A stretch of 64,000 nt of DNA from a virus: the IMG/VR virus record IMGVR_UViG_3300036668_000173, positions 23,313-87,312 of that record. The stretch is one strand, 5' to 3'. Shown here piece after piece: positions 52,108 to 60,365 of this stretch. A program made the position numbers and the translations under genes. Each line of letters begins with the position of its first letter. The first letter of the stretch is position 1. The notes below the pieces were generated by a model. That model was not told the DNA's origin, did no database searches, and saw only the letters and a list, made by a program, of their open reading frames with translations.

Positions 52108-52608
52108 ATGGAAACGCCTAAGATAAAGCCCAAGTGTTATCAGTTGATCGGTCTGCCTGGGGTAGGTAAAACCACTTGGGTCAAGAACTATCGAAAGAAA
52201 GTCGGCTCAACTTTTGCATACATATCCACCGACAAATATATTGAGTCATATGCAAGGAAATTTAAGAGCACTTACAACACAGTGTTTGAAGATGTCATCG
52301 GGGATGCGCTTCGTGTGATGGTAGAAGAAGTCGTCGAAGCTCGTAGAAAAAATAAAGATATCGTATGGGATCAGACAAGTACCACAGTACAATCAAGAAA
52401 AAAGAAATTCGAAATGTTACCAGACTATGAGCACATCGCCGTGTGCATATTAAAGCCTGATGACGAAGAACATCAAAGAAGATTGAACAGTAGGGAGGGA
52501 AAAATTATACCACCACGCATAATTAGTGACATGTCCGAAGGTTTTGTTTTTCCGTCTGAAAACGAAGGGTTCACCAAAATATGGGTCGTTGCGCCATTCC
52601 ATGAATAA
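52108..52608 (+). CDS. P-loop kinase (AAA_33, Pnk N-domain-like)
   Basis: 166 residues. IGLPGVGKTTW, YISTDKYIE, IVWDQTSTTVQSRKKKFEML, then ICILK-like VCILKPDDEEHQRRLNSREG. Resembles the kinase part of T4 Pnk. May supply 5'-phosphates for the RNA ligase at 49830. GAGGAG decides the ATG. Confidence 0.75.
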   Translation: METPKIKPKCYQLIGLPGVGKTTWVKNYRKKVGSTFAYISTDKYIESYARKFKSTYNTVFEDVIGDALRVMVEEVVEARRKNKDIVWDQTSTTVQSRKKKFEMLPDYEHIAVCILKPDDEEHQRRLNSREGKIIPPRIISDMSEGFVFPSENEGFTKIWVVAPFHE

Positions 52609-52801
52609 GAATACCCCCATAAAACTAACTGTCGCCATTGGCGATAAACGCCTTGATGCTTTCATGGAAAATACAGACGAAGAAAGCATAAAGGAACTCA
52701 TCGATCTATTGTGCCTAGAGATTCTAGAAAAAGATCAGGGCTCACAAGAAAGTGATAATTTACAACATCAATCAAAAAACATTGACCAAAAGGGTACCTA
52801 G
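52601..52801 (+). CDS. Small acidic hypothetical protein (66 aa)
   Basis: MNKNTPIKLTVAIGDKRLDA ... KELIDLLCLEILEK. Overlaps the kinase by 8 bp. Unknown. Confidence 0.55.
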   Translation: MNKNTPIKLTVAIGDKRLDAFMENTDEESIKELIDLLCLEILEKDQGSQESDNLQHQSKNIDQKGT

Positions 52802-52862
52802 GTTCACTGTTTTGGGTTATAATTAATTGTAGTTAATTCATATAACTTTAAAGGAAGTATAA

Positions 52863-53135
52863 ATGAATAAGTCGATTAAGCTAAATTTTTACTCGGATCC
52901 CGGTCACGGTTGGGTCAAAATCTTAAAATCTCGTCTTGTTGAATTAGGTATCGCTGATTCGATCTCTTCATATTCATATGAGCGCGGTGATTGGGCTTAT
53001 CTCGAAGAAGACTGCGACTACTCACGATTACATAATGCATTTTTAAAGGTCGGTGTTGCGATGGAGTTACGTCACTTCAACGCCAATAAATATTCAAAAA
53101 TTCGTAGCTACAACAGCTACAAAAAACCAGTTTAA
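52863..53135 (+). CDS. Conserved small phage protein (90 aa)
   Basis: KLNFYSDPGHGWVKILKSRL, SYSYERGDWAYLEEDCDYSR, LRHFNANKYSKIRSY: a recurrent phage family without known function. TATAAT at 52818-52823 upstream. Confidence 0.75.
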   Translation: MNKSIKLNFYSDPGHGWVKILKSRLVELGIADSISSYSYERGDWAYLEEDCDYSRLHNAFLKVGVAMELRHFNANKYSKIRSYNSYKKPV

Positions 53136-53146
53136 GGAAAACTAAA

Positions 53147-53443
53147 ATGGATAACTTCAAAAAATTAATTTCGGATATTCAGAACGGTACATTGTTCAAT
53201 GAGTCCTTAGACTCAAATAAATTAATCGATCTTGGTCTTGCGATTAAGTTTCGTCAAAAAATGATTGACGAGGCTAAGGACGATAGCTTAGGCATTGGCG
53301 ATAATGTTAATTGGTACTCCAAAAAAGACGATAAGAATCGTACTGGTTTTGTTGTGTCTAAGACTGCGAAAGTTGCGACAGTTCGAACCATACAGGGTGT
53401 TGTCAAAGTGTCAATTTCTTTGTTGACAAAAATCGATGACTGA
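53147..53443 (+). CDS. Hypothetical protein with KOW/SH3-like C part
   Basis: 98 residues. SLGIGDNVNWYSKKDDKNRT, GFVVSKTAKVATVRTIQGVV gives a small beta-barrel pattern. AAGGAA before the ATG. Overlaps the next gene by 8 bp. Confidence 0.65.
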   Translation: MDNFKKLISDIQNGTLFNESLDSNKLIDLGLAIKFRQKMIDEAKDDSLGIGDNVNWYSKKDDKNRTGFVVSKTAKVATVRTIQGVVKVSISLLTKIDD

Positions 53444-53741
53444 AAAAGAAACTCTCTTTAGGCTCTTATATGAGTCTAAAGTTGCCAGAAACAAATACTC
53501 AGATTCAATACCCTATGATTTATCTGGGGTATTCTTAAATGAGTATACAGATTCCCTTCATAGTGATTACTCTGCCTTACTCAAGGCATTCTTCGGTTCT
53601 CATACACAATCTATAGAATGGTTTCTTTATGAGTGGAAGTCTGGTTACGAAGTAGGAATTGATGGCGTTAACACCAAAATACATAACATTGATGAGTATG
53701 TATCTTTTCTTAAAACATTTGAAAACTTTGGAGTTGAATAA
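53436..53741 (+). CDS. Duplicated small protein A, copy 2
   Basis: 101 residues, paralogue of 50855-51163. DNA similarity extends through the coding region. A 9-codon ORF (53744-53773, MIDKFGIPS) follows with GGAG upstream and may couple to the next gene. Confidence 0.75.
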   Translation: MTEKETLFRLLYESKVARNKYSDSIPYDLSGVFLNEYTDSLHSDYSALLKAFFGSHTQSIEWFLYEWKSGYEVGIDGVNTKIHNIDEYVSFLKTFENFGVE

Positions 53742-53769
53742 ACATGATTGATAAATTTGGAATACCATC

Positions 53770-53913
53770 ATGAAATGGTTAGCGTTAATTAGCTCAATAT
53801 TATTAGCAGTCACCTTCATAACAACTGACATGAGCGTCAACCCACAATTATCCTTCTCGTCATTGTCTGGTGCGATATGGGCTTTACTATATGCATTTAA
53901 GGAATCGAAATGA
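53770..53913 (+). CDS. Small two-helix membrane protein (47 aa)
   Basis: MKWLALISSILLAVTFITTD, then LSSLSGAIWALLYAF-like second hydrophobic segment. Ends ATGA into the exonuclease gene. Confidence 0.6.
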   Translation: MKWLALISSILLAVTFITTDMSVNPQLSFSSLSGAIWALLYAFKESK

Positions 53914-54341
53914 AATTATACATCGATACCGAGTTCAATGATTTTAGAGGAGAGTTAATCTCCATGGCATTAGTTGCAGATGATGGTACTGAGTTCTATG
54001 AAGTACTTGAATGCAAAGAGCCTACTGAATGGGTCGCAACAAATGTCATGCCAATTCTTGAAAAAAGTCCACTCGGAAAACTTGAATTTCAATTAAAGTT
54101 ACAAAACTTCCTAAGTGAGTTTGACTCTGTTCATATCATCGCAGACTGGCCAGAAGATCTTAAACATTTTTGCGAATCCTTGATACTTGGTCCAGGAATG
54201 AAGATGAGTCATCCTACCATCACTATGGCTATTTGTCCATGGTTATCATCTAATGGAAGTCTAGCACCACATAACGCTCTTTATGATGCTCGTGCCATAA
54301 TGATGGACGACCTTGAAAATACTTATCGTCATATGAAATAA
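53910..54341 (+). CDS. DEDD 3'-5' exoribonuclease-like protein
   Basis: 143 residues. YIDTEFNDFRGELISMAL (DxE), ADWPEDLKHF (second Asp), APHNALYDARAIM (third and fourth acidic with His). Close in pattern to the phage and Rv2179c-type exoribonucleases. Confidence 0.8.
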   Translation: MKLYIDTEFNDFRGELISMALVADDGTEFYEVLECKEPTEWVATNVMPILEKSPLGKLEFQLKLQNFLSEFDSVHIIADWPEDLKHFCESLILGPGMKMSHPTITMAICPWLSSNGSLAPHNALYDARAIMMDDLENTYRHMK

Positions 54342-54353
54342 ATTCACCAATTA

Positions 54354-54382
54354 TTTACTTTTCTGAAAAAATAGGTTATAAT
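54354..54382 (+). promoter_or_regulatory. Early promoter TTTACT-17-TATAAT
   Basis: TTTACT (54354-54359), 17 nt, TATAAT (54377-54382), then TACTGTATT. The promoter at 62114-62142 has the same hexamers, spacing and downstream TACTGTATT, so this looks like the phage early consensus. Confidence 0.75.
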
Positions 54383-54423
54383 TACTGTATTACCTTTATA
54401 ATAACCTTTCTCTGGAATTTATT

Positions 54424-54729
54424 ATGTCCTTTGCTCCTGAAAATGTTTACTTTGTTACTGGCGACAGTTCGATACTTGGATCGTTTAATGAAGTAGAATG
54501 CGGCAATTTCTTTGAGTTCTCAAAGAACAAAGATGAAGGAATTCCTCACTTCTCTGACTATCCTCATAGAGTTTGGGTCACTACTCCACGCAAAGGAATT
54601 GATCACGGGTTTCGTTATGCGATCGTGAAAAAGACCGTTGCCTATATCGTAGTAGATGAAGACGAGAACGGTCTTCCAGTTGTAGAGAAATGGAAATTGA
54701 AAAATAAGAATGATTATATTGCACCATGA
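54424..54729 (+). CDS. Duplicated small protein B, copy 2
   Basis: 101 residues; over 85% identical by eye to 51779-52084. ATGA overlap with the lipoprotein gene. Unknown role. Confidence 0.75.
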   Translation: MSFAPENVYFVTGDSSILGSFNEVECGNFFEFSKNKDEGIPHFSDYPHRVWVTTPRKGIDHGFRYAIVKKTVAYIVVDEDENGLPVVEKWKLKNKNDYIAP

Positions 54730-55271
54730 AAAATACCATTGCTTCTATTCTGATTCTGATTAGCGCAACAGGTTGTGCTGCGAACTCCAAGACATTCTTT
54801 ATCACTCCTGTTATTACCTCATCTATCAACTCTACGATAATTTCAGGAGTCGTGGTAGATGTTATTCCTATACCAGAAACACTGTATACGCCTGTACGAA
54901 ATAAGACGTGTATCAATACTCAAGTTCCTGTATATGGCAATACTTCTGCTTCAAATGGAATTATCGCAGTGACGGCTTTCATTACCAATATTGTTTCACC
55001 TGGCAATACCGCTGTCGCAGTTTCTAATGGTTCGGCAATTACAGAACGTGTTACGGGTTATACCGTGACCGAGTTGACTAATCAGAATAATATCGTAGGA
55101 TATCGCACTGTACCTGAGTGTCGAATAGTCGAAAGCGTTATTCAGTCTACGGTCATAAATTCATATAGAGTAGTAATAAGGGTTGGAGAACAAGATCTAA
55201 TGTTCATAACAACTAAGCAATATTATATTAGCCAAGATGTATCGATTGACGTTAACAGGAATTTATTATGA
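54726..55271 (+). CDS. Lipoprotein C, copy 1
   Basis: 181 residues. Signal peptide ending in lipobox SATGC (Cys17). Exported domain: YTPVRNKTCINTQVPVYG, ERVTGYTVTEL, NIVGYRTVPECRI, with paired Cys. Paralogue of 58617-59177. Phage lipoproteins often block receptors or alter the envelope; role here unknown. Confidence 0.75.
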   Translation: MKNTIASILILISATGCAANSKTFFITPVITSSINSTIISGVVVDVIPIPETLYTPVRNKTCINTQVPVYGNTSASNGIIAVTAFITNIVSPGNTAVAVSNGSAITERVTGYTVTELTNQNNIVGYRTVPECRIVESVIQSTVINSYRVVIRVGEQDLMFITTKQYYISQDVSIDVNRNLL

Positions 55272-55483
55272 GATTAAAGGCAAAAACAAGTGACTTGGCA
55301 GGGTACACAATACCATCATCAGTTGCCGAAGGTATTACTCGAGAAGTGCTTGCAGAGCATAGATTTATGCTAACTGAGAAGTTGATGAGATCGGAAGAAG
55401 GAGAATGGATGCATCAGTCAGATGTTGAACTATATAAAAGAATCATAAACTCAATCGATACACTTCTTAATGAATACATGTAA
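55268..55483 (+). CDS. Small hypothetical protein (71 aa)
   Basis: MRLKAKTSDLAGYTIPSSVA ... YKRIINSIDTLLNEYM. AGGA before ATG; overlaps the lipoprotein stop. Not recognised. Confidence 0.6.
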   Translation: MRLKAKTSDLAGYTIPSSVAEGITREVLAEHRFMLTEKLMRSEEGEWMHQSDVELYKRIINSIDTLLNEYM

Positions 55484-55517
55484 TAACCAAAAAAACAACT
55501 AAGGAATCTTTTTAAAC

Positions 55518-55955
55518 ATGAATAATAAATTTACTCTCGACCAAGAACTCGTAAAACAATCGGCCACTGATCTGGTCGGTCAATGTCATATGTTGGCAAA
55601 GTCTTCTGGTTGGTGGAATGGTCTTAATAGTGGTATGGATTTAACCTTTGACTATGAGGCAACTCGACAGGGATTGATTGAGCCATCTAAGAATATCGGG
55701 GAACTCCTTTGCTTGGTTCATTCGGAAGTATCCGAAGCCATGGAAGGTGCGCGTAAAAAGATGATGGACGATAAGTTACCACACCGTTCGATGTTAGAGG
55801 TAGAGTTAGCCGACGCACTTATTCGTATCTTTGACATGGCAGGCGGATTAAATCTCGACGTCGCTGGGGCGATTGCCGAAAAACTAGTGTACAATGCAAG
55901 TCGTGCAGATCACAAACCTTCTAACCGCTCTAAGGCGGGTGGTAAGGCATTCTAA
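55518..55955 (+). CDS. MazG-like NTP pyrophosphohydrolase
   Basis: 145 residues. LCLVHSEVSEAMEGARKKMM (ExxE) and LEVELADALIRIFDMAGG (ExxD) give the metal site of all-alpha NTP-PPases. May clear modified nucleotides or alarmones. Confidence 0.82.
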   Translation: MNNKFTLDQELVKQSATDLVGQCHMLAKSSGWWNGLNSGMDLTFDYEATRQGLIEPSKNIGELLCLVHSEVSEAMEGARKKMMDDKLPHRSMLEVELADALIRIFDMAGGLNLDVAGAIAEKLVYNASRADHKPSNRSKAGGKAF

Positions 55956-55976
55956 TTTAATAGGAAACAATATATT

Positions 55977-56399
55977 ATGGAAAATACATATAGCCGATTC
56001 GATTTTGAACAACAGATTCTGAGGTGTTGGGGCATCATTGACGACCTTAGAGAAATTAAAAGTAGTGTAGAAGGCGATAAAGGATCAGAGAACTTTGTAT
56101 CCTATCTAGATAGTCTTTGCGTATTGTATGAGTTGAAGTTTAGCGAATTATTCAGGCAGTTTGAGTTATCAATAGAAAAACCTTTTGCCCATACCATTTT
56201 CATCTGCGCTGGTAATATCATACAATATGATGCCTATGTTAAACAGTTTCGAGACGTTTCGCCATTTAGATTTTTGAATTGGCCTGATCAAATCAGAGGT
56301 ACGGTCAATCCTATTGTTCATTACATTGGAACGTATGAACATAGAAAGGACATTGCAGAAATAAGAGATATGGTTAAAACTTCAACTAGAACATCTTGA
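55977..56399 (+). CDS. Hypothetical protein
   Basis: 140 residues: RFDFEQQILRCWGIIDDLRE, helical. Pattern with CWGIIDDL occurs in other T4-like phage hypotheticals. No domain seen. Confidence 0.65.
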   Translation: MENTYSRFDFEQQILRCWGIIDDLREIKSSVEGDKGSENFVSYLDSLCVLYELKFSELFRQFELSIEKPFAHTIFICAGNIIQYDAYVKQFRDVSPFRFLNWPDQIRGTVNPIVHYIGTYEHRKDIAEIRDMVKTSTRTS

Positions 56400-56400
56400 T

Positions 56401-56613
56401 ATGAGATACTATACCCATGAAGAGTTTGATAGCATCAAGTCTCATATCATTACTCAATCAGAGGAAGATATTCGTAACGATTATTATCCATACTGGTATG
56501 GGAAGATGTGCGGTAAGTTCGGCAAGGAATGTGTAGACACCAACTACACATTCGAAGACTGCCTAGATGACTATAAAATTGTTACGTTTGCATTGGAGAT
56601 AAAAAATGTTTGA
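56401..56613 (+). CDS. Hypothetical protein (70 aa)
   Basis: MRYYTHEEFDSIKSHIITQS, acidic, aromatic. Overlaps the next gene by 8 bp. Not recognised. Confidence 0.55.
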   Translation: MRYYTHEEFDSIKSHIITQSEEDIRNDYYPYWYGKMCGKFGKECVDTNYTFEDCLDDYKIVTFALEIKNV

Positions 56614-56788
56614 AATAGTGATTGTAATTTGTTTAGTATTAGCTCTAATTATTTGGGTATACGGTGGTTTCTTTCTACTAGAACACATATACAAGGACTG
56701 GCAAATATTTGGCACTGCAGCGTTATTTGTATTTAGTACTGGTGCGATATTTGCTGTTTTAGTATCTTACGCAATTAATCTATTTTAG
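56606..56788 (+). CDS. Small two-helix membrane protein (60 aa)
   Basis: Two hydrophobic segments: IVIVICLVLALIIWVYGGFF and IFGTAALFVFSTGAIFAVLV. GGAG before the ATG. Confidence 0.65.
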   Translation: MFEIVIVICLVLALIIWVYGGFFLLEHIYKDWQIFGTAALFVFSTGAIFAVLVSYAINLF

Positions 56789-56798
56789 GGATTATATT

Positions 56799-57122
56799 AT
56801 GACATCATCAAAAGACGATACTATGAATAAACTGTTTGAAGAAGGTCAAAAGATTTCAAAAATGATGGAAGAGGTTAAGAACGAATATGAAGCCAAGAAC
56901 GAAGACTGGTGGAAGAATCTTTCATATGAAGATAGATGTCATGCTTTCTATGCAGTCACTAAGCGTATATTTCAAGGTGAAATTATAGAAGAGGCATCAT
57001 ACCGAAAAGTGTTGTATGACATTTTTGGCTTTGGACCAGAAATGTATCTTGCTGGTATGGATTCTGGTTACATGGAAATTCATAATTCAATCGTATCACG
57101 TTATGCCAAAGTAAAGGACTAA
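56799..57122 (+). CDS. Hypothetical protein (107 aa)
   Basis: Helical, charged; EDWWKNLSYEDRCHAFYAVT. Not recognised. A second in-frame ATG at 56823 is possible. Confidence 0.6.
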   Translation: MTSSKDDTMNKLFEEGQKISKMMEEVKNEYEAKNEDWWKNLSYEDRCHAFYAVTKRIFQGEIIEEASYRKVLYDIFGFGPEMYLAGMDSGYMEIHNSIVSRYAKVKD

Positions 57123-57126
57123 TGAG

Positions 57127-57849
57127 ATGGAATACACATACCTGATTCAAAAGAATTTTATGCGAAAAGAGCAACGTGCTATTGAGCAAGGAACAGAGTA
57201 TGATGTAATCAAGATGGAAGTAAATTATCCAGAGTTAGAAAGAATACTGAGCAAAAAGTTTGTAGTCCCTGTTGGAACAGTTGAATTTACTCAACGGTAC
57301 TGCGAATTAAATGGGTTTGAGTTACCAGACAACATCAGTTATCCCGACTCCTTAAATAAGTACTTAGATCGGTATGTTTGGAAGATACCCTTCAATCTCG
57401 CTCGGAGTAACGAATTTGTAAAACCTGTCAAGACAAAACAGTTCACGGGTTGTATCAAATCTCAACTCACCGAACAAGTAGATGCAGAAGAAATGGTATG
57501 GGTATCCGAACCAGTTGAATTTCTTTGTGAGTATAGGTACTATATCATTGATGGTAAGGTAGTGGGGTATTCTCAATATGATGATGGAGAGCATCCTAAT
57601 GAGCCTGATATCCAAGTAGTAAAAGATATGGTATCAGACTATGTTGACGCTCCAATAGGTTATACTATTGACGTTGGTATAGATTCTAGTGGCAGAACTA
57701 TTTTGGTCGAAGTAAATGATGGTTGGGCTCTTGGGCTGTATCCTTGGGGTAATATGAGTAATCGCGATTATGTCGAGCTGATAACTCGTCGTTGGATGCA
57801 GATTATACAAAATGAAAAGTGGTCAAAAGAAAAATTTGAAAAGGAATAA
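57127..57849 (+). CDS. ATP-grasp domain protein (DUF4343 type)
   Basis: 240 residues. FVKPVKTKQFTGCIKSQL (nucleotide-binding region), EYRYYIIDGKVVGYSQYD, YTIDVGIDSSGRTILVEVND (metal-binding D, E, N), then GWALGLYPWGNMSNRDYVEL. ATP-grasp ligases join carboxyl groups to amines; substrate unknown. Confidence 0.78.
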   Translation: MEYTYLIQKNFMRKEQRAIEQGTEYDVIKMEVNYPELERILSKKFVVPVGTVEFTQRYCELNGFELPDNISYPDSLNKYLDRYVWKIPFNLARSNEFVKPVKTKQFTGCIKSQLTEQVDAEEMVWVSEPVEFLCEYRYYIIDGKVVGYSQYDDGEHPNEPDIQVVKDMVSDYVDAPIGYTIDVGIDSSGRTILVEVNDGWALGLYPWGNMSNRDYVELITRRWMQIIQNEKWSKEKFEKE

Positions 57850-57850
57850 T

Positions 57851-58036
57851 ATGAAAGCATTTTTATCTACAACTTCGAGCGGTTCTGAATTCATTGAGAT
57901 ACAGTATCATTCTCCCTTTTCAGGCCAACCCCGTACCATCGTATTGGCATACGACAAGGATGAAAACGGAGATAACGTTTTTGTTTTGAACAATGAAGTC
58001 TTAGGCGACTTACTCGATATTATGAACGATTGCTAA
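57851..58036 (+). CDS. Small hypothetical protein (61 aa)
   Basis: MKAFLSTTSSGSEFIEIQYH, beta-rich then acidic helix. AAGGAA before ATG, one base after the ATP-grasp stop. Unknown. Confidence 0.6.
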   Translation: MKAFLSTTSSGSEFIEIQYHSPFSGQPRTIVLAYDKDENGDNVFVLNNEVLGDLLDIMNDC

Positions 58037-58040
58037 TAAT

Positions 58041-58136
58041 ATGAATACTTATTTAGATGGCGAAGATGCAAATCAGTTTATAATTGCTCCAATGAAGAAT
58101 GGTGAAGAAAGTGTTATTAAAAAGGTTACTATATGA
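58041..58136 (+). CDS. Very small ORF (31 aa)
   Basis: MNTYLDGEDANQFIIAPMKN; no clear ribosome site, but it ends ATGA into the next gene, which suggests coupling. Low confidence. Confidence 0.35.
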   Translation: MNTYLDGEDANQFIIAPMKNGEESVIKKVTI

Positions 58137-58420
58137 ACGATAGACTAAAAGAGCTTGCAATACAGTCAGGCTTGTTATATAGAATTAATGCCAAAAGTAA
58201 GAAGACGAAAAGGAAAAAGCGGTCACTAAAATTGTTTGCTAAATTAATTGTATCAGAATGTTTTATAGCTTCAATGAAAACGTCTAATGGGTTCATTGAT
58301 CCATCTAGATTAGTTTCTATGATTGAATCGAGAATTGGAATTAAACCTTCACCTACATCGAATGATGGAGTTGACGAAAGAAGATATCAAAACACTTCGG
58401 TGTTGAGTGATAAATGTTAA
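58133..58420 (+). CDS. Basic hypothetical protein (95 aa)
   Basis: KSKKTKRKKRSLKLFAKLIV, then helical; possibly nucleic acid binding. Overlaps the broken gene that follows. Confidence 0.6.
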   Translation: MNDRLKELAIQSGLLYRINAKSKKTKRKKRSLKLFAKLIVSECFIASMKTSNGFIDPSRLVSMIESRIGIKPSPTSNDGVDERRYQNTSVLSDKC

Positions 58421-58597
58421 AGAAGATTTGGCATGTTTGGGCAAAGGCTCTTGGTGAAAAGACGGGTAAGACAAACACCGAAGCCGATCTTGTTGCCCTT
58501 ATAAGAACTGTTATAATACTGTTATAATACTGTTATAATACTGTTATATCTAATAACAAATGCGTTCATAGTATCTGGCGTCATACGGCATTGGTAA
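58414..58597 (+). pseudogene. Small membrane-protein gene broken by 11-bp repeat expansion
   Basis: Frame begins MLKKIWHVWAKALGEKTGKT and reads ALIRTVIILL before a stop at 58525-58527. The rest, LLYLITNAFIVSGVIRHW, follows in another frame and ends at 58597. The whole fits a recurrent phage family (ADLVALIRT ... ITN ... IRHW). The tract holds three full ACTGTTATAAT units plus a partial; deleting two units (22 bp) restores one open frame. Broken, or a switchable gene. Confidence 0.7.
58507..58548 (+). repeat. 11-bp tandem repeat ACTGTTATAAT, three and a partial copy
   Basis: Full units 58507-58517, 58518-58528, 58529-58539, then partial ACTGTTATA (58540-58548). Each unit carries TGTTATAAT, an extended -10, so the tract is also a stack of possible promoters about 75-100 bp upstream of the lipoprotein start at 58617. 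Confidence 0.95.
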
Positions 58598-58616
58598 TTT
58601 TAAAGGAAAAAGTAAA

Positions 58617-59177
58617 ATGAAAAAGGCATTGTTTATTCTATGTGCTACCGTTTTGGTTAGTGGTTGTTCTTCTGCACCTAAGGCAATGAACGTCATTAAC
58701 GTGGTGAACAATCAAACCTACATTAGCTCCAACTCTAGTTTAATTGGGGGAGTAGTAGTGGGCGTTCAAGGAGTCTATACCACAAAATATACTCCTGTTA
58801 GAACAAAGACGTGTGTAGATCGCGAAGTTCCTATCTATGGGGCGTCTAGGGCGTCTAATGTCATTATAGGGGTAGGGGCAGTGTTGGGTACGCTTGTTGC
58901 CCCAGGGTCGTCCTCGGTCTTAGTCTACAGTGGTTCTACTATTGTCGAGCGAGTATCGGGCGAAACCGTTACCGAAATCATTAACCCTAATCAAAACATT
59001 GTGGGCTACAAAAAAGTACCCGAGTGTCGTATTGAGGAAACCGTAGTTCAGGAACAGGTCATTGGATCCTACACCGTCGTAGTTCGACTTGGTGGGCAAG
59101 ATCTAGTATTTTCGACACCAAGAAAATATGTTGTGGGTCAACAAGTTGTCATTGACGTGAATCGAAATCTGTTATAA
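58617..59177 (+). CDS. Lipoprotein C, copy 2
   Basis: 186 residues. Classic lipobox LVSGC at Cys17. Same domain as 54726-55271 (YTPVRTKTCVDREVPIYG, ERVSGETVTEI, NIVGYKKVPECRIEE), about half identical. Gly-rich IIGVGAVLGTLVAPG could insert in a membrane. Predicted inner or outer membrane lipoprotein, perhaps for exclusion. AAAGGAAAAAG precedes the ATG. Confidence 0.78.
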   Translation: MKKALFILCATVLVSGCSSAPKAMNVINVVNNQTYISSNSSLIGGVVVGVQGVYTTKYTPVRTKTCVDREVPIYGASRASNVIIGVGAVLGTLVAPGSSSVLVYSGSTIVERVSGETVTEIINPNQNIVGYKKVPECRIEETVVQEQVIGSYTVVVRLGGQDLVFSTPRKYVVGQQVVIDVNRNLL

Positions 59178-59203
59178 AATGCTTAAAATTTTAGGAGAAC
59201 ATT

Positions 59204-59383
59204 TTGAAAATTTACCTCAATCGTGAGCAATTAACTACTTTGAATCGGATAGTCGAACACTTTACCGAAGTCAATGAATTTTTAATAGAGGCGCCTACTA
59301 ACCCAACACCTAAAATAGGTCAGGGGTTAACGGTCAGTTTTAATTTGTATAATACAATTACGTCAACCATTGAATTAAATTAA
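59204..59383 (+). CDS. Small hypothetical protein, TTG start (59 aa)
   Basis: TTG at 59204 after TAGGAG with 6-nt spacing; MKIYLNREQLTTLNRIVEHF ... TVSFNLYNTITSTIELN. No ATG alternative. Fills the gap exactly up to the phosphoesterase. Confidence 0.55.
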   Translation: MKIYLNREQLTTLNRIVEHFTEVNEFLIEAPTNPTPKIGQGLTVSFNLYNTITSTIELN

Positions 59384-59388
59384 AAATC

Positions 59389-59952
59389 ATGAAAACTTAT
59401 TTAACAAGTGATCTACACTTTGGTCATAAAAACATTTTTAACTTTTGTCCTGATACCCGCTCTCGATACAAAAATGATGGGGTAGAAGATCTTGACTATA
59501 TGGCCGAGTCGATGATATCCGAATGGAATGATACCGTAGAACAAAATGACCTAGTCTACATTCTAGGTGATATTGCATTTTTACCTTCACAGTCTGCAAT
59601 AAAAATCATGAGGCGATTGAATGGCAAAAAGATTCTTATTGCAGGTAATCATGATAAGAAGACAATCAAAGATCCTGTCTTTCGTTCCTGCTTTGAGTCT
59701 ATCCATGACTATTTAGAAGTCAACTACGACGGCACAAAAATCGTAATGTGTCACTATCCTATCTATGATCACAATGGGGCGGGTAGGGGCTCCCTGATGC
59801 TCCATGGGCACCGTCACGGAAAGCCACATAACATTGAGGGTAAGATTATGGACGTGGGCTATGATGCCACAGGCGAGATCGTGATGGACATAGAGCGCAT
59901 CATTAATAAACTGAGTCATGTCCCCCACATGTACCATAATGATCCAAGATGA
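59389..59952 (+). CDS. Calcineurin-like phosphoesterase, small form
   Basis: 187 residues. TSDLHFGHKNIF, YILGDIAF, LIAGNHDKK, MCHYPIYDHNG, LHGHRHGKP: complete metal site. Typical T4-like phage phosphoesterase; substrate unknown. Confidence 0.88.
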   Translation: MKTYLTSDLHFGHKNIFNFCPDTRSRYKNDGVEDLDYMAESMISEWNDTVEQNDLVYILGDIAFLPSQSAIKIMRRLNGKKILIAGNHDKKTIKDPVFRSCFESIHDYLEVNYDGTKIVMCHYPIYDHNGAGRGSLMLHGHRHGKPHNIEGKIMDVGYDATGEIVMDIERIINKLSHVPHMYHNDPR

Positions 59953-60139
59953 GTCTCACTTACCTGTATCTGAGCAGTCTCTGGTCTTTAGGTTAAAGAG
60001 GCGAGCAGAGATCAGGAGACAAATATCAACACGTAAAAGTGTTCAAGAGGGCATCAGGGATCGCTTGGCAGATTTGTTGGACGAAGCCGCATCCGAAATA
60101 ATCAGACTACAAAAGGACGAAGCAGATGACCGAAAGTGA
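59939..60139 (+). CDS. Conserved small phage protein (66 aa)
   Basis: RLKRRAEIRRQISTRKSVQE, GIRDRLADLLDEAASEIIRL: a recurrent short phage family. Overlaps the phosphoesterase stop; ATG at 59939 or 59918, with no clear ribosome site. Confidence 0.65.
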   Translation: MIQDESHLPVSEQSLVFRLKRRAEIRRQISTRKSVQEGIRDRLADLLDEAASEIIRLQKDEADDRK

Positions 60140-60365
60140 AATTAAAGTGCTTATTGAATGGGATCAAATTCGAAAAATCATATTGTCTGAGCTTAGTGTC
60201 GATCGAGACTTTTTGATGAGTGATCTTAGACGACATCAAAAAAAGGATAGCGCCAATCAGCCAGAGGTCTTTTTTCCCGATAAAGAAAAGGACGTCAAAG
60301 AAATCAAAAAATACATAAAGGCTTTCTCTAGGGTTATCAAGTATTATGACGAGAATCCACCGTGA
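60126..60365 (+). CDS. Hypothetical protein (79 aa)
   Basis: Charged helical protein, MTESEIKVLIEWDQIRKIIL. AAGGAC before ATG; overlaps both neighbours. Confidence 0.6.
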   Translation: MTESEIKVLIEWDQIRKIILSELSVDRDFLMSDLRRHQKKDSANQPEVFFPDKEKDVKEIKKYIKAFSRVIKYYDENPP

